A stretch of 41,276 nucleotides of DNA from an uncultured Verrucomicrobiales bacterium (GTDB taxonomy: Bacteria > Verrucomicrobiota > Verrucomicrobiia > Verrucomicrobiales > DEV007): NCBI GenBank assembly GCA_937891465.1, contig CALAHF010000004.1, forward strand, positions 1 to 41,276. Direction: 5' to 3'. Every line of letters starts with the position of its first letter. Position 1 is the stretch's first letter. Positions 15,736 to 23,989 of this stretch are shown piece after piece. Position numbers and translations under genes: made by a program. The notes under the pieces are model-generated. The model was not told the origin of the DNA, did no database searches, and worked only from the letters and a program-made list of their open reading frames with translations.

Positions 15736-17901
15736 TTAGGCGTTGTCGCCTTCGCTGTCGTCGCCGTCTTTGTTCAGCTCTGCTTCAGCTTCAACAGCGC
15801 GCTCAGCCATTGCTGCCTGACGGCTCATCTTAACGCGGCCGCGCTCGTCGACTCCGATGCACTTGGCCCAGATGACGTCGCCGACTTTAACAACGTCTTC
15901 GACTTTATCGACGCGGAAATCCGCAAGCTCGGAGATGTGAATCATGCCGTCTTTGCCGGGAAGCACTTCGATGAACGCACCGAAATTGGTGGTGCTCACG
16001 ATTTTGCCTTCGTAAAGTGCGCCAACTTCGATCTCAGCTGTCTGACGCTTCACAAGGTCGATGGCGCGGTTAAGCGCTTCGCCATGAGCTGCGTAAATCT
16101 GAACGGTGCCGTCGTCGCTGATGTTGATGTCAGCTCCGGTCTCGGCCTGGATGCCTTTGATGTTCTTGCCACCAGGTCCAATAAGCTCACCGATCTTCTG
16201 TGGATCAATTTTGATCGACTCGATACGTGGAGCATGTTCGCTGAGTGTCGCAGGAGCGTTGATAACGCTGTTCATGAACTCAAGAACTTTATGCCGTGCG
16301 GCAGTCGCTTTATCAACACCTTCGAGGAAGATCTTCATGTCGAGGCCGGGAAGCTTGAGGTCGAGCTGGTAACCGGTAACACCTTCAGACGTTCCACAGA
16401 GTTTGAAGTCCATGTCGCCGAAGAAGTCCTCAGAACCGATGATGTCCACGATCGTGACATAACGCTCGAGGTCGCCTGCGTCGTTGAACTCAGTAACAAG
16501 ACCGGAAGAGATACCTGCAACGGGGCGCTTCAATGGAACACCTGCGTCGAGCAATGACATGGTGCCTGAGCAAACAGACGCCATTGAAGTCGAACCGTTT
16601 GATTCCATAACCTCGGAAACAACGCGGATTGCATAAGGGAAATCAGCTTCGTCAGGAATCACTGGAGCGATCGAACGCTCGGCAAGTGCACCGTGACCAA
16701 TCTCACGACGGTTGAATCCACCCATACGGCCGGTTTCACCCACTGAAAATGGAGGGAAGTTGTAGTGAAGGATGAAACGCTTCTCGTCTTCACCACCGGC
16801 GTAGTTGTCGAGATACTGCTTCTCATCACCAGGAGCAAGCGTCGCGATGGCGAGTGCTTGAGTTTCTCCACGAGCGAAGAGAGCCGAACCGTGTGTGCGA
16901 GGCATCACGTTGGTTTCAGCACTAAGTTGGCGAATGTCATCGATGGTCCGTCCGTCGCAACGCTTACCGTTGTCGAGGATCGAAATCCGAAAGGCTTTCT
17001 TCTGAATGTAGTCAAAAGCTTGATCGATCGCGAAACTTCCTGATTCAGGAAACTTCTCTTTGATTGCTGCTTCCATTTCTTCACGAAGCACTTTCACTTT
17101 AGCGCCGCGCTCGTGTTTGGAAGGAGCATAAATCGCATCTTCGATGCGATCGCCGATAGTTGCGTAACCGAGCTCAAGAAGCTCGTCCTGTGCGGTGAGC
17201 ACTGAATATTCACGAGTCTCTTTGCCAACCTTAGCCTTGAGGCCTTCAATCGCGTCGAGGATCGGCTGAATTGCTTCTTGTCCGAAAAGGAGAGCTTTTT
17301 TGAAATCCTCATCAGGAACTTCATCACCCGCACCTTCGATCATGATGACTTTGTCACGAAGACCAACGTAAACCAAATCGAGATCAGACTCTTCACGAGC
17401 TTCAAAAGTTGGGTTAGCAACGAACTCACCATTTACACGACCCACGCGAACTGCCGCGATTGGAGCTGCAAACGGGATGTCCGAGATCGAAATCGCAGCC
17501 GAAGCTCCGTTGATCGAGAGGATATCCGCATCGTGAACGCCGTCAGCACTGAGAAGCAGTGTAACGATCTGTGTATCGTAGAAATAGCCTTTCGGGAAAA
17601 GCGGACGGAGAGGACGGTCAGTCATCCGGCATGTGAGAATTTCCTTCTCAGTCGGGCGACCTTCACGCTTGAAGTAACCACCGGGGAAACGACCCGCAGC
17701 AGCTGCTTTCTCTTTGTATTCGACAGACAGCGGGAACCAGTCCTGGCCATCACGAACCTTAGTTGACGATACGGCCGTAACCATAACGATTGTTTCGCCG
17801 ACCTGTACGGTAACGGCACCATCAGCAAGCTTGCCCATCTTGCCGGTTTCGATTTTCATGTCATGCCCGCCGACCTGGCAGGTTATTGATTCAATGCTCA
17901 T
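15736..17901 (-). CDS. pnp: Polynucleotide phosphorylase
   Basis: A 721-residue protein, normal for PNPase (about 700-750). Two RNase PH-like domains carry [33 protein letters not shown] and [12 protein letters not shown] in the first, and [22 protein letters not shown] and the [12 protein letters not shown] stretch in the second. A KH domain follows at about 560-624 ([16 protein letters not shown]), then an S1 domain at about 625-694 ([27 protein letters not shown]) and a short acidic tail. The trimeric enzyme degrades RNA 3' to 5' with phosphate, giving nucleoside diphosphates, and is a partner of the degradosome. The gene lies downstream of rpsO as in many bacteria. A purine-rich run (AAGAAAAGAAAA type) precedes the ATG. 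Confidence 0.98.
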   Translation of the reverse strand: MSIESITCQVGGHDMKIETGKMGKLADGAVTVQVGETIVMVTAVSSTKVRDGQDWFPLSVEYKEKAAAAGRFPGGYFKREGRPTEKEILTCRMTDRPLRPLFPKGYFYDTQIVTLLLSADGVHDADILSINGASAAISISDIPFAAPIAAVRVGRVNGEFVANPTFEAREESDLDLVYVGLRDKVIMIEGAGDEVPDEDFKKALLFGQEAIQPILDAIEGLKAKVGKETREYSVLTAQDELLELGYATIGDRIEDAIYAPSKHERGAKVKVLREEMEAAIKEKFPESGSFAIDQAFDYIQKKAFRISILDNGKRCDGRTIDDIRQLSAETNVMPRTHGSALFARGETQALAIATLAPGDEKQYLDNYAGGEDEKRFILHYNFPPFSVGETGRMGGFNRREIGHGALAERSIAPVIPDEADFPYAIRVVSEVMESNGSTSMASVCSGTMSLLDAGVPLKRPVAGISSGLVTEFNDAGDLERYVTIVDIIGSEDFFGDMDFKLCGTSEGVTGYQLDLKLPGLDMKIFLEGVDKATAARHKVLEFMNSVINAPATLSEHAPRIESIKIDPQKIGELIGPGGKNIKGIQAETGADINISDDGTVQIYAAHGEALNRAIDLVKRQTAEIEVGALYEGKIVSTTNFGAFIEVLPGKDGMIHISELADFRVDKVEDVVKVGDVIWAKCIGVDERGRVKMSRQAAMAERAVEAEAELNKDGDDSEGDNA

Positions 17902-17967
17902 AGTATTTTCTTTTTTCTTTCTTCTTTTAACGTAGGAATTTTTCTAGAACCCTTGGATCGTGTCGAG

Positions 17968-18039
17968 AAGTCTGGTTAGACTTTTGGATGAATCCCGAGA
18001 AGGGTTTTTTATAAAGCCAAACACTCTAAAACCGAGTGT
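17968..18039 (-). promoter_or_regulatory. Hairpins in the rpsO-pnp intergenic region
   Basis: The 252 bases between rpsO and pnp hold two hairpins: AAGTCT-GGTT-AGACTT (17968-17983) and ACACTC-TAAAACC-GAGTGT (18021-18039). On the transcript the second is followed by a weak U-rich stretch. In other bacteria this region holds an RNase III site and autoregulation of pnp; a similar role here is inference. Confidence 0.4.
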
Positions 18040-18153
18040 CCGGTGTGGGCTTTCTAAGCGGAGTCCCCAGAAACGTGAAAACCCGGAATCCGACTCACCA
18101 CTTTCGAAAAAGCAGCAAAAACGATCCGGGTAACGAGGGGAAAAGCGACGCGA

Positions 18154-18414
18154 TTAGCGACGCAATCCGAGAGACTTAATCACCGACTGATAACGCTCAT
18201 TGTCGGTCCGCACGAGATAATCGAGCAGTTTACGACGACGTGCTACGAGACGGAGAAGGCCGCGGCGGGACGAAATGTCCTTTGTGTGTGTGCCAAGATG
18301 GTCGGTAAGGTGAATGATCCGCTCAGTTAAGCGGGCAATCTGCACGTCAGCGCTGCCAGTATCGGCATCGTGCAAGCGGAGATCGGTTTTTTCTTCTGTG
18401 GCTGATTCACTCAT
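18154..18414 (-). CDS. rpsO: 30S ribosomal protein S15
   Basis: An 86-residue protein with the S15 signature: [28 protein letters not shown], then [20 protein letters not shown] and [15 protein letters not shown] at the C-terminus. S15 binds 16S rRNA in the central domain and organises the platform of the 30S subunit. Length matches the family (86-89), although an acidic N-terminal extension ([15 protein letters not shown]) is present. It is the first gene of the rpsO-pnp pair. It is divergent from the LON-domain gene; the 257 bases between carry their promoters. Confidence 0.98.
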   Translation of the reverse strand: MSESATEEKTDLRLHDADTGSADVQIARLTERIIHLTDHLGTHTKDISSRRGLLRLVARRRKLLDYLVRTDNERYQSVIKSLGLRR

Positions 18415-18671
18415 TAGTTTTTGTAAAAATCGGCATCGCCTTGACGCCTTTTATTGGTTTCTGTCGTATTCAATTTTATTGGCCCGCACAAAATCATACA
18501 AAACCAGACATGCAATGGAAAATATGGCAGAAAAGTTTCAAATACCCAGCCTAAAAATCCTAGGTTTCATCAGCGCATGAGCAATAAATCGTTGTCATAT
18601 AGCCGTGCGACTGATTGATTCTTAATTTTCCCTTCGTTTCCGGCTTAAGCCCCTCTAATTTCCCCCCTCAA

Positions 18672-19301
18672 ATGCCCCGACCTGAAGACATCGAACTACC
18701 AAGCAAAATTCCCGCCATTGTGCTGGGGGGATGCACCCTGTTCCCTCATTGTTTGATGCCGCTTTTCATCTTCGAACAGCGTTATCGGGACATGTTGGAA
18801 TATGCCCTTGAATCTGACCGCGTTTTCGCCGTAGCCGCGGTTCCTCCGGGAATTGACCCCGATGAAAATCCCGAGTCCATCCTTTCCATCACCACCGCTG
18901 GCCTGATTCGGGCCTGCGTTCAGCATGAGGACGGCACCTCGCATCTCATGCTTCAGGGGCTAAAACGAGTCCGAATTACGGATTGGGATATCTCGCGTTC
19001 ATTTCGAATCGGAAAATGCGAGCCGGTCGAGTGCATCGACCGCGATACCGACAGTACCCGCGTTTTGGCCAACGATCTTATCGACATCACCACCCAACTC
19101 AGCGGGGAGGGGATGCCCATTTCAGAACGGGTTCAGGCTCACCTGCGCGGCGTCAAATGCACTTCCGCGGTTGCTGATGTCGTTGCGCACAATTTCGTGA
19201 GCGATCCGTTGCAGCGCCAAGTCATTTTGGAAACCTTAAATGTTCCCGAGCGGCTTCAGTTGCTGCACCAGCACGTTCATCAGATCATTTCCGGTGGGTA
19301 A
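18672..19301 (+). CDS. LON substrate-binding domain protein
   Basis: A 209-residue cytosolic protein made of the Lon N-terminal (LAN/PUA-like) domain alone: IPAIVLGGCTLFPHCLMPLFIFEQRYRDML, then VAAVPPG and TTAGLIRACVQHEDGTSHLMLQGLKRVRI, ending in a helical part. The ATPase and protease domains of Lon are absent, so it is not Lon itself. Stand-alone LON-domain proteins are widespread; their function is poorly known and probably lies in protein recognition. The start at ATG 18672 gives the normal domain edge; an in-frame TTG at 18615 adds an unlikely leader. Confidence 0.9.
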   Translation: MPRPEDIELPSKIPAIVLGGCTLFPHCLMPLFIFEQRYRDMLEYALESDRVFAVAAVPPGIDPDENPESILSITTAGLIRACVQHEDGTSHLMLQGLKRVRITDWDISRSFRIGKCEPVECIDRDTDSTRVLANDLIDITTQLSGEGMPISERVQAHLRGVKCTSAVADVVAHNFVSDPLQRQVILETLNVPERLQLLHQHVHQIISGG

Positions 19302-19326
19302 AAAGCTGAGGTTGGCGTTTTTCTAT

Positions 19327-19365
19327 TGAACAGGGGTTGTTCGGCGAATATACCCTGATTGCTCG
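19327..19365. repeat. Palindromic repeat, locus D
   Basis: Diverged single unit: GAACAGGGGTTGTTCGGCGAA, then TATACCCTGATTGCTCG. The middle GGCGAA-ATACCCT matches the first unit of locus C (GGCGAACATACCCT). It fills the space between the LON-domain gene and the vapC stop codon, both of which converge on it. Confidence 0.65.
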
Positions 19366-19366
19366 A

Positions 19367-19762
19367 TTAATAACTCTCGACAGTCAGGCCGTTGACTCGT
19401 TCAAAATGTGCCACGTTTCGAGTCACCAGCGGCAGATTTTCCTCAAGAGCGATTGCCGCAACCCAGAGATCATTTCCGCCGATCAAATTCCCGTTTTCCT
19501 TCATGCTGCGGTAAATTCTGCCATATTTTTTTGCAGCGCCAACACCGACTTCGAGAATTTCGTGTTGATGTTCGAGAGTTACGATTTCAGGAGCGCTGGG
19601 ATCACTAAAGCCTGCACTAAATTCCCCAAGAACGATTGAGGGGATCTTTAATATCACGTTCGGATTTTTCTTCAGCCAGGCAATTGCTTGCTGATTTCTC
19701 GCGTTCCGATGGCTTCGCTGAAGGTCGATCAGGAAGGTTGTATCCAAGATCGCTTCAGTCAT
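19367..19762 (-). CDS. vapC: PIN-domain toxin (VapC-like)
   Basis: A 131-residue protein, standard for VapC (about 125-140). PIN acidic residues are in place: D7 in AILDTTFLIDL, Glu in VLGEFSAG, Asp in GGNDLWVAAIAL, and the last LVTRNVAHFERV where Asn replaces the more usual Asp. VapC toxins are magnesium-dependent ribonucleases that cut tRNA or rRNA and stop growth. The ATG at 19762 lies in ATGACTGA, overlapping the antitoxin stop, typical of toxin-antitoxin pairs; the ATG just before (19765) is also possible. It is transcribed with the upstream vapB-type gene. Confidence 0.88.
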   Translation of the reverse strand: MTEAILDTTFLIDLQRSHRNARNQQAIAWLKKNPNVILKIPSIVLGEFSAGFSDPSAPEIVTLEHQHEILEVGVGAAKKYGRIYRSMKENGNLIGGNDLWVAAIALEENLPLVTRNVAHFERVNGLTVESY

Positions 19763-20003
19763 CATGTTCAGAATCCCAGATATCTTTGGGCGGTGAGTCT
19801 GCGTCTTGTGCTTCGTCGAGAAACGCAATATCAGCAGTCGAGTTGCTGTTCTCAACTCGGGAAAGCAAATCCAGCGAAGTTCCTGACTTTGGAGCCCATT
19901 CCGCACGGCAAATCACCTGCGAAAACGACTCTCGCTCCGCAGTCCGCGCATTGGTAAGCCGTTCATAAGCTTCCAAATTCACTGAAATGGTCTTTGTTGC
20001 CAT
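19755..20003 (-). CDS. vapB: Antitoxin of the VapBC pair
   Basis: An 82-residue protein. The N-terminus ATKTISVNLEAYERLTNARTAERESFSQVI looks like a ribbon-helix-helix (strand then two helices) DNA-binding domain of antitoxins. The acidic C-terminus (DAQDADSPPKDIWDSEHDD region) would wrap and block the PIN toxin. It precedes vapC with an eight-base overlap. Direct repeats that could be its operator overlap its start codon (20003-20024), fitting autoregulation. No orthologue was identified, so the symbol is by context. Confidence 0.82.
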   Translation of the reverse strand: MATKTISVNLEAYERLTNARTAERESFSQVICRAEWAPKSGTSLDLLSRVENSNSTADIAFLDEAQDADSPPKDIWDSEHDD

Positions 20004-20024
20004 GCATGCACAGTTGCATACACA
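20003..20024 (-). promoter_or_regulatory. Putative vapBC operator, direct repeats
   Basis: Two ten-base copies, TGCATGCACA and TGCATACACA (one mismatch), are spaced with a period of 12 bases and begin at the antitoxin start codon. Ribbon-helix-helix antitoxins usually bind paired short repeats of this kind. This is inference from position and repetition. Confidence 0.45.
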
Positions 20025-20086
20025 GGTCTAAAAATCAAGTGACATCGGACTGGGGAATAATTGGAAAGGTTTGATGGGAAGGTTGC

Positions 20087-20791
20087 TTACAGTTTCTTTA
20101 ACACCAAATCTTTATACTGAATCGTCATTGCAGGACCGGAGTGCAACTGAAGCGCTAGAATTCCGCTCTTCTCGGCTTCAGCTTCTTCTTGGTCGATTAC
20201 GATGGCAGTAGTCACGCCATTGATCCCGATTTCCAACACATTGCCGATAAATTTGATTTTATAATCCGCCCACTCGCCCTGTTTGTAATCGGCGAGCGCT
20301 TTTTCGGCCCCTTCGATTTTTTCCTCAGTGCGCGAACCATCGGCTGCAATGGTGGTTTTCATGCCCCGGCCGGCGAGCAGTTTGCGCGGGCTTTTTTCAT
20401 CATAAATACAACCGAGATACGGTGCATCGGGATGGGCGATGTCGCATTGGTATCCCATGACATGACCGTCGTCTTCGACCATTGAGCGAACCTGAATCCC
20501 TGCATTGGCTGATTTCCCACCTTCGATTCTGAATTTTAAAGTCAGTTCGAAGTCTTCGAGTTTTCCATCCTGCCAGACGAGGAATTGATTGTGTTTGCAG
20601 GGCTTTGCTTCGGATGAAACGGCGGTGATGGCTCCGTCTTTCACAGACCACCACGACATGTCCGGTGCGCTCCAGCCCTTGAGTGATTTTCCGTCGAAGA
20701 TGGCGCTACCTTCGGATTTTTCCTGAGCAATTGCCGAAACAGTTGAGCAAGCGAGGGCGACAAAGGCGATTGATAAAGCCGAGATTTTCAT
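20087..20791 (-). CDS. Secreted DUF1080 protein (3-keto-disaccharide hydrolase-like)
   Basis: A 234-residue protein with signal peptide (ISALSIAFVALACSTVSAIAQ) and a single DUF1080 domain: IFDGKSLKGWS, WWSVKDGAITA, DFELTLKFRI, NAGIQVRSM, GYQCDIAHPDAPYLGCIYDE, EWADYKIKFIGN and SGILALQLHSGPAMTIQYKDLVLKKL. The fold is a jelly roll; some members hydrolyse 3-keto-sugars and others probably only bind carbohydrate. The gene is alone on the minus strand and divergent from the DUF1501-sulfatase pair; 109 bases separate the starts. Confidence 0.9.
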   Translation of the reverse strand: MKISALSIAFVALACSTVSAIAQEKSEGSAIFDGKSLKGWSAPDMSWWSVKDGAITAVSSEAKPCKHNQFLVWQDGKLEDFELTLKFRIEGGKSANAGIQVRSMVEDDGHVMGYQCDIAHPDAPYLGCIYDEKSPRKLLAGRGMKTTIAADGSRTEEKIEGAEKALADYKQGEWADYKIKFIGNVLEIGINGVTTAIVIDQEEAEAEKSGILALQLHSGPAMTIQYKDLVLKKL

Positions 20792-20900
20792 GTGATCAGT
20801 CTGAGGTTGGGAGGAATTGAAATCAACCCTAATTGCGTAGGAGTCGCATCCCGCGATCTCTTACTATCCTGAACGGCGAATTCCCTTTAAGGTTCTCTCT

Positions 20901-22301
20901 ATGAGTCCCCGTTCCCGTAGAGATTTTCTGGTCGCATCAACAGCGGGGATTGCCGGCTTTCGTTTTGGAGCCTCGCAATCATTCGGTGCGTCGGAGGCGG
21001 TTTCAAGTCGAGCAAAGCCTGCGAAATCCACGATTTTATTTTTCCTCTGCGGCGGCGCCTCGCATGTTGATATGTGGGATTTAAAACCGGATGCGCCTTC
21101 GGAATATCGCAGCCCGTTTTTGCCAATCCGAACGGCGGCTCCGGAAATCAGAATCAGCGAACACCTGCCGATGACTGCCAAAGTCGCGGATAAGCTGGCC
21201 ATTATCCGCTCGGTAACCGATGGCGGGCGAGCCACGGGAGATCACCATGCGGGTTACTATTACAATTTAACCGGGCACGCGCCGGATCCCACGTTTAAGC
21301 GCGAGGGAAATGATCGTCGTCCTTACCCGGATGATTGGCCGTTTATGGGAAGTGTGATTGGTTCTCGTCGTGATCCGCATCCGAGCATGCCTCAGGTGAT
21401 TTCGCTACCGCACAAGCCAAGCCGCGCGCCTTATACCCGGCCGGGGCAGTTTTCGGGAAAGCTCGGGCCGCTTCACGATCCGTTGTATCTCATGGCCGAT
21501 CATGCGGAGCCGATGAATTTTTCCGCGCCATCGCTTACGCTGAATACGGATCTAGGACGCCTCGAAGATCGTGCTGAGTTGCTGAAATCGATCGACATTG
21601 CGCGTTCAGATTTTGATGCAACGGCAACGGCGCGTGATATGGCGGAGTATCAGCAAAAAGCGTTCTCGCTTCTTTCGTCATCCGGCACTTCATCAGCATT
21701 CGATTTGAAAGCGGAAGATCCAAAACTCCTGGAGCGCTACGGGTCGACGGTGAATGGGACCAGTTTGGTGATGGCGCGTCGGCTTGTTGAAGCGGGCGTT
21801 CCTTTTGTCACGGTGTTCTGGCGAGAGAATCAGGCAATCAAAACCAAATGTCGCAGCGCAGGCGGGTGGGACACGCACGGCAATAATTTCAATTGTCTCA
21901 GCGATCATTTGCTGCCGGAATTTGATCGGGGATACTCCGCACTGATCGAAGATTTGTCCGATCGTGGAATGCTCGATGACACGCTTGTTCTCGTCAGCAG
22001 CGAGATGGGGAGAAAGCCCAAAATTGGCGATCGGAGATCGGGTGGAGTAATCGGAGCCGGGCGGGATCATTGGACGGCGTGTCAAAGCGTCGTCATGGCG
22101 GGCGGTGGAATTCAGGGCGGACAGACGTTCGGAAAAACTGACGCCCGCGGCGAGTTGCCTATCGAAAATGTCATCAGTCCAGCCGACGTTACCAAAACGG
22201 TTTATCACGCTATGGGGATCAAGGATCTGCAGGCTGAAGATCGGGGCGGGCGACCATTTAACCTGCTAGATGAAGGGCGAGCTCTGGAGGAGCTTTTTTA
22301 G
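20901..22301 (+). CDS. DUF1501 family Tat-exported protein
   Basis: A 466-residue protein with a twin-arginine signal (SRRDFLVASTAGIAGFRFG), exported folded. DUF1501 features are clear: FFLCGGASHVDMWDLKPDAP, the HHAGYYYNLTGHAP pattern, GSTVNGTSLVMARRLVEAGVPFV, GGWDTHGNNF, and the LVSSEMGR motif plus GRDHWTACQSVVMAGGGI. The family is related to the alkaline-phosphatase/sulfatase superfamily by fold, but its activity is not established. It usually sits beside DUF1553 or sulfatase genes in planctomycetes and verrucomicrobia, and a sulfatase follows here after 118 bases that hold repeat locus E. Confidence 0.92.
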   Translation: MSPRSRRDFLVASTAGIAGFRFGASQSFGASEAVSSRAKPAKSTILFFLCGGASHVDMWDLKPDAPSEYRSPFLPIRTAAPEIRISEHLPMTAKVADKLAIIRSVTDGGRATGDHHAGYYYNLTGHAPDPTFKREGNDRRPYPDDWPFMGSVIGSRRDPHPSMPQVISLPHKPSRAPYTRPGQFSGKLGPLHDPLYLMADHAEPMNFSAPSLTLNTDLGRLEDRAELLKSIDIARSDFDATATARDMAEYQQKAFSLLSSSGTSSAFDLKAEDPKLLERYGSTVNGTSLVMARRLVEAGVPFVTVFWRENQAIKTKCRSAGGWDTHGNNFNCLSDHLLPEFDRGYSALIEDLSDRGMLDDTLVLVSSEMGRKPKIGDRRSGGVIGAGRDHWTACQSVVMAGGGIQGGQTFGKTDARGELPIENVISPADVTKTVYHAMGIKDLQAEDRGGRPFNLLDEGRALEELF

Positions 22302-22325
22302 TTTCGGAAGCGCGTTTTGCGCACA

Positions 22326-22413
22326 AACAGGGAGGACGCCGTTTCTTGACGGATCAACCCTGTTGCTCCACGATCAGACCCTGTTGATTCATCGAACCAA
22401 CCCTGTTTGATCG
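22326..22413. repeat. Palindromic repeat, locus E
   Basis: Three half units in tandem, ATCAACCCTGTTGCTCCACG (22353-22372), ATCAGACCCTGTTGATTCATCG (22373-22394) and AACCAACCCTGTTTGATCG, preceded by a lone AACAGGG (22326-22332). It fills the gap between the DUF1501 gene and the sulfatase and reaches to seven bases before the sulfatase ATG, thus taking the place of a ribosome binding site. Confidence 0.75.
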
Positions 22414-22419
22414 TAAAAA

Positions 22420-23985
22420 ATGAAAAAGTTATTTCTCGCCCTTTTCCTCGCTGCGCCCGTGTTTTCAACGGCCGCAGATAAACCGAATATCATTTTTATC
22501 CTCGCGGATGATCAGGGATTTGGAGATGTCTCAGCACTCAATCCGGAATCAAAAATTCCGACGCCGAATATCGATCGGATTGCGAAAGAGGGGATGATTT
22601 TTGAAGATGGGCATACGTCCTCGGGTGTTTGTACACCGACTCGTTATTCCGTTTTGACGGGACGTTATCACTGGCGGACCCGCTTGCAGAAAAGCGTGCT
22701 GGGTGGGTTTTCGGCACCGTTGATTTCAGAAGGGCGGCTCACAACGGCGTCTCTGCTGCGTGATTCTGGCTACAAGACGGCGTGTATCGGCAAGTGGCAC
22801 CTTGGATGGAGTTGGCCACTGAAAGAAGGTGGTTATGCGGATGATAAAGGAGATTTTTCGGGCAAGTTCCAGGACGGTTGGAAAGTCGATTACGCCGCTG
22901 AAATCAAAGGCGGACCAACGGATTTGGGATTCGACTATTTTTATGGAATAAGTGCTTCGCTCGACATGCCACCGTATGTTTTTGTGCGAAACAAAGTGCC
23001 GACCGAAATCGCGACCGTAGAAAAAGCCTTTCATCGCAAAGGACCTGCGGGCGTGAATTTTGAAGCGGTCGATGTGTTGCCGAACATTACAAAAGAAACC
23101 GTGAAATTCATCGGTGAGAATGCAAAATCAGAGAAGCCGTTTTACATTTATTTTCCGCTGAATGCGCCGCACACGCCGATCGTGCCTGATGAGAACTGGA
23201 AAGGGAAAAGTGGGGTCAATCAATACGGTGACTTCACGATGCAGGTCGATTGGACGGTTGGTGAAGTCTTGAAGGCACTCGATGATAACGGGATTGTTGA
23301 TGAAACACTGATTGTATTTACGACGGACAATGGGTGTTCGCCGCAGGCAAATTTTGCGGAACTCGAAGCAGCGGGGCACGATCACAATTACATTTATCGA
23401 GGCCACAAAGCGGATCTTTATGAAGGCGGTCACCGTGTGCCATTTGTGGTTCGTTGGCCCGAAAAAGTGAAGGCGGGAACGCGGACGAAACAGCTGGTTG
23501 GTCAGATTGATTTTCTGGCGACAACAGCCGAAATCGTGGGCGCAGAAATTCCCGAAGATGGTGGCGAAGACAGCGTTTCTTTTCTGCCTGTATTGCTAGG
23601 TTTGAATGATGCTCCGATTCGGGAATCGATCGTTTCTCAATCAATCGGGGGTCAGTTCGCGATTCGTGATGGCGATTGGAAGTTGTGCCTCTGCCCTGGG
23701 TCTGGTGGCTGGAGCGCTCCGCGTCCGGGAACTTTGGACATGTCGAAATTTCCTGCGATGCAGCTTTTTGATCTCTCGAAAGATCCCAGCGAAGAAAATA
23801 ATCTCATCGCCGAACATCCAGATCGCGTTGAGAAAATGAAGGGGATGTTAAAGGAGTTGATCGACAACGGTCGGACAACGCCCGGTCCCGTTTTGAAAAA
23901 TGATGTCGAAGAAATCGTGATGGTGAAGCCGATTCCTGCGCCTCGGAAAAAGAAGAAGCCTGCCGCAAAGAAGGCGAAGAAGTAA
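22420..23985 (+). CDS. Secreted formylglycine-dependent sulfatase
   Basis: A 521-residue protein with signal peptide (KKLFLALFLAAPVFSTAA) and type I sulfatase motifs: NIIFILADDQGFGD (metal ligands D30, D31), the C71-T-P-T-R75 core that becomes formylglycine, GKWHLG, HTPIVPDENW, TTDNG and the GHRVPFVVRWP motif. The tail is lysine-rich. Type I sulfatases remove sulfate esters from glycans or other substrates outside the cytoplasm. Several substrate-specificity residues lie in loops that I cannot assign, so the substrate is unknown. The FGly-generating enzyme is not seen nearby unless the FGE-like domain of the kinase at 29883-32621 counts. Repeat locus E lies directly upstream of its start and no Shine-Dalgarno is visible. 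Confidence 0.95.
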   Translation: MKKLFLALFLAAPVFSTAADKPNIIFILADDQGFGDVSALNPESKIPTPNIDRIAKEGMIFEDGHTSSGVCTPTRYSVLTGRYHWRTRLQKSVLGGFSAPLISEGRLTTASLLRDSGYKTACIGKWHLGWSWPLKEGGYADDKGDFSGKFQDGWKVDYAAEIKGGPTDLGFDYFYGISASLDMPPYVFVRNKVPTEIATVEKAFHRKGPAGVNFEAVDVLPNITKETVKFIGENAKSEKPFYIYFPLNAPHTPIVPDENWKGKSGVNQYGDFTMQVDWTVGEVLKALDDNGIVDETLIVFTTDNGCSPQANFAELEAAGHDHNYIYRGHKADLYEGGHRVPFVVRWPEKVKAGTRTKQLVGQIDFLATTAEIVGAEIPEDGGEDSVSFLPVLLGLNDAPIRESIVSQSIGGQFAIRDGDWKLCLCPGSGGWSAPRPGTLDMSKFPAMQLFDLSKDPSEENNLIAEHPDRVEKMKGMLKELIDNGRTTPGPVLKNDVEEIVMVKPIPAPRKKKKPAAKKAKK

Positions 23986-23989
23986 TTTC

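Noticed and set aside
15712-16557. Long plus-strand open frame of 281 codons opposite pnp
   Set aside because: It is antisense to the conserved C-terminal half of PNPase and starts inside the pnp trailer; codon-shadow artefact.
18738-18746. ACCCTGTTC inside the LON-domain gene as another repeat half
   Set aside because: Only eight bases match, and the codons are part of the conserved GGCTLFPH segment.
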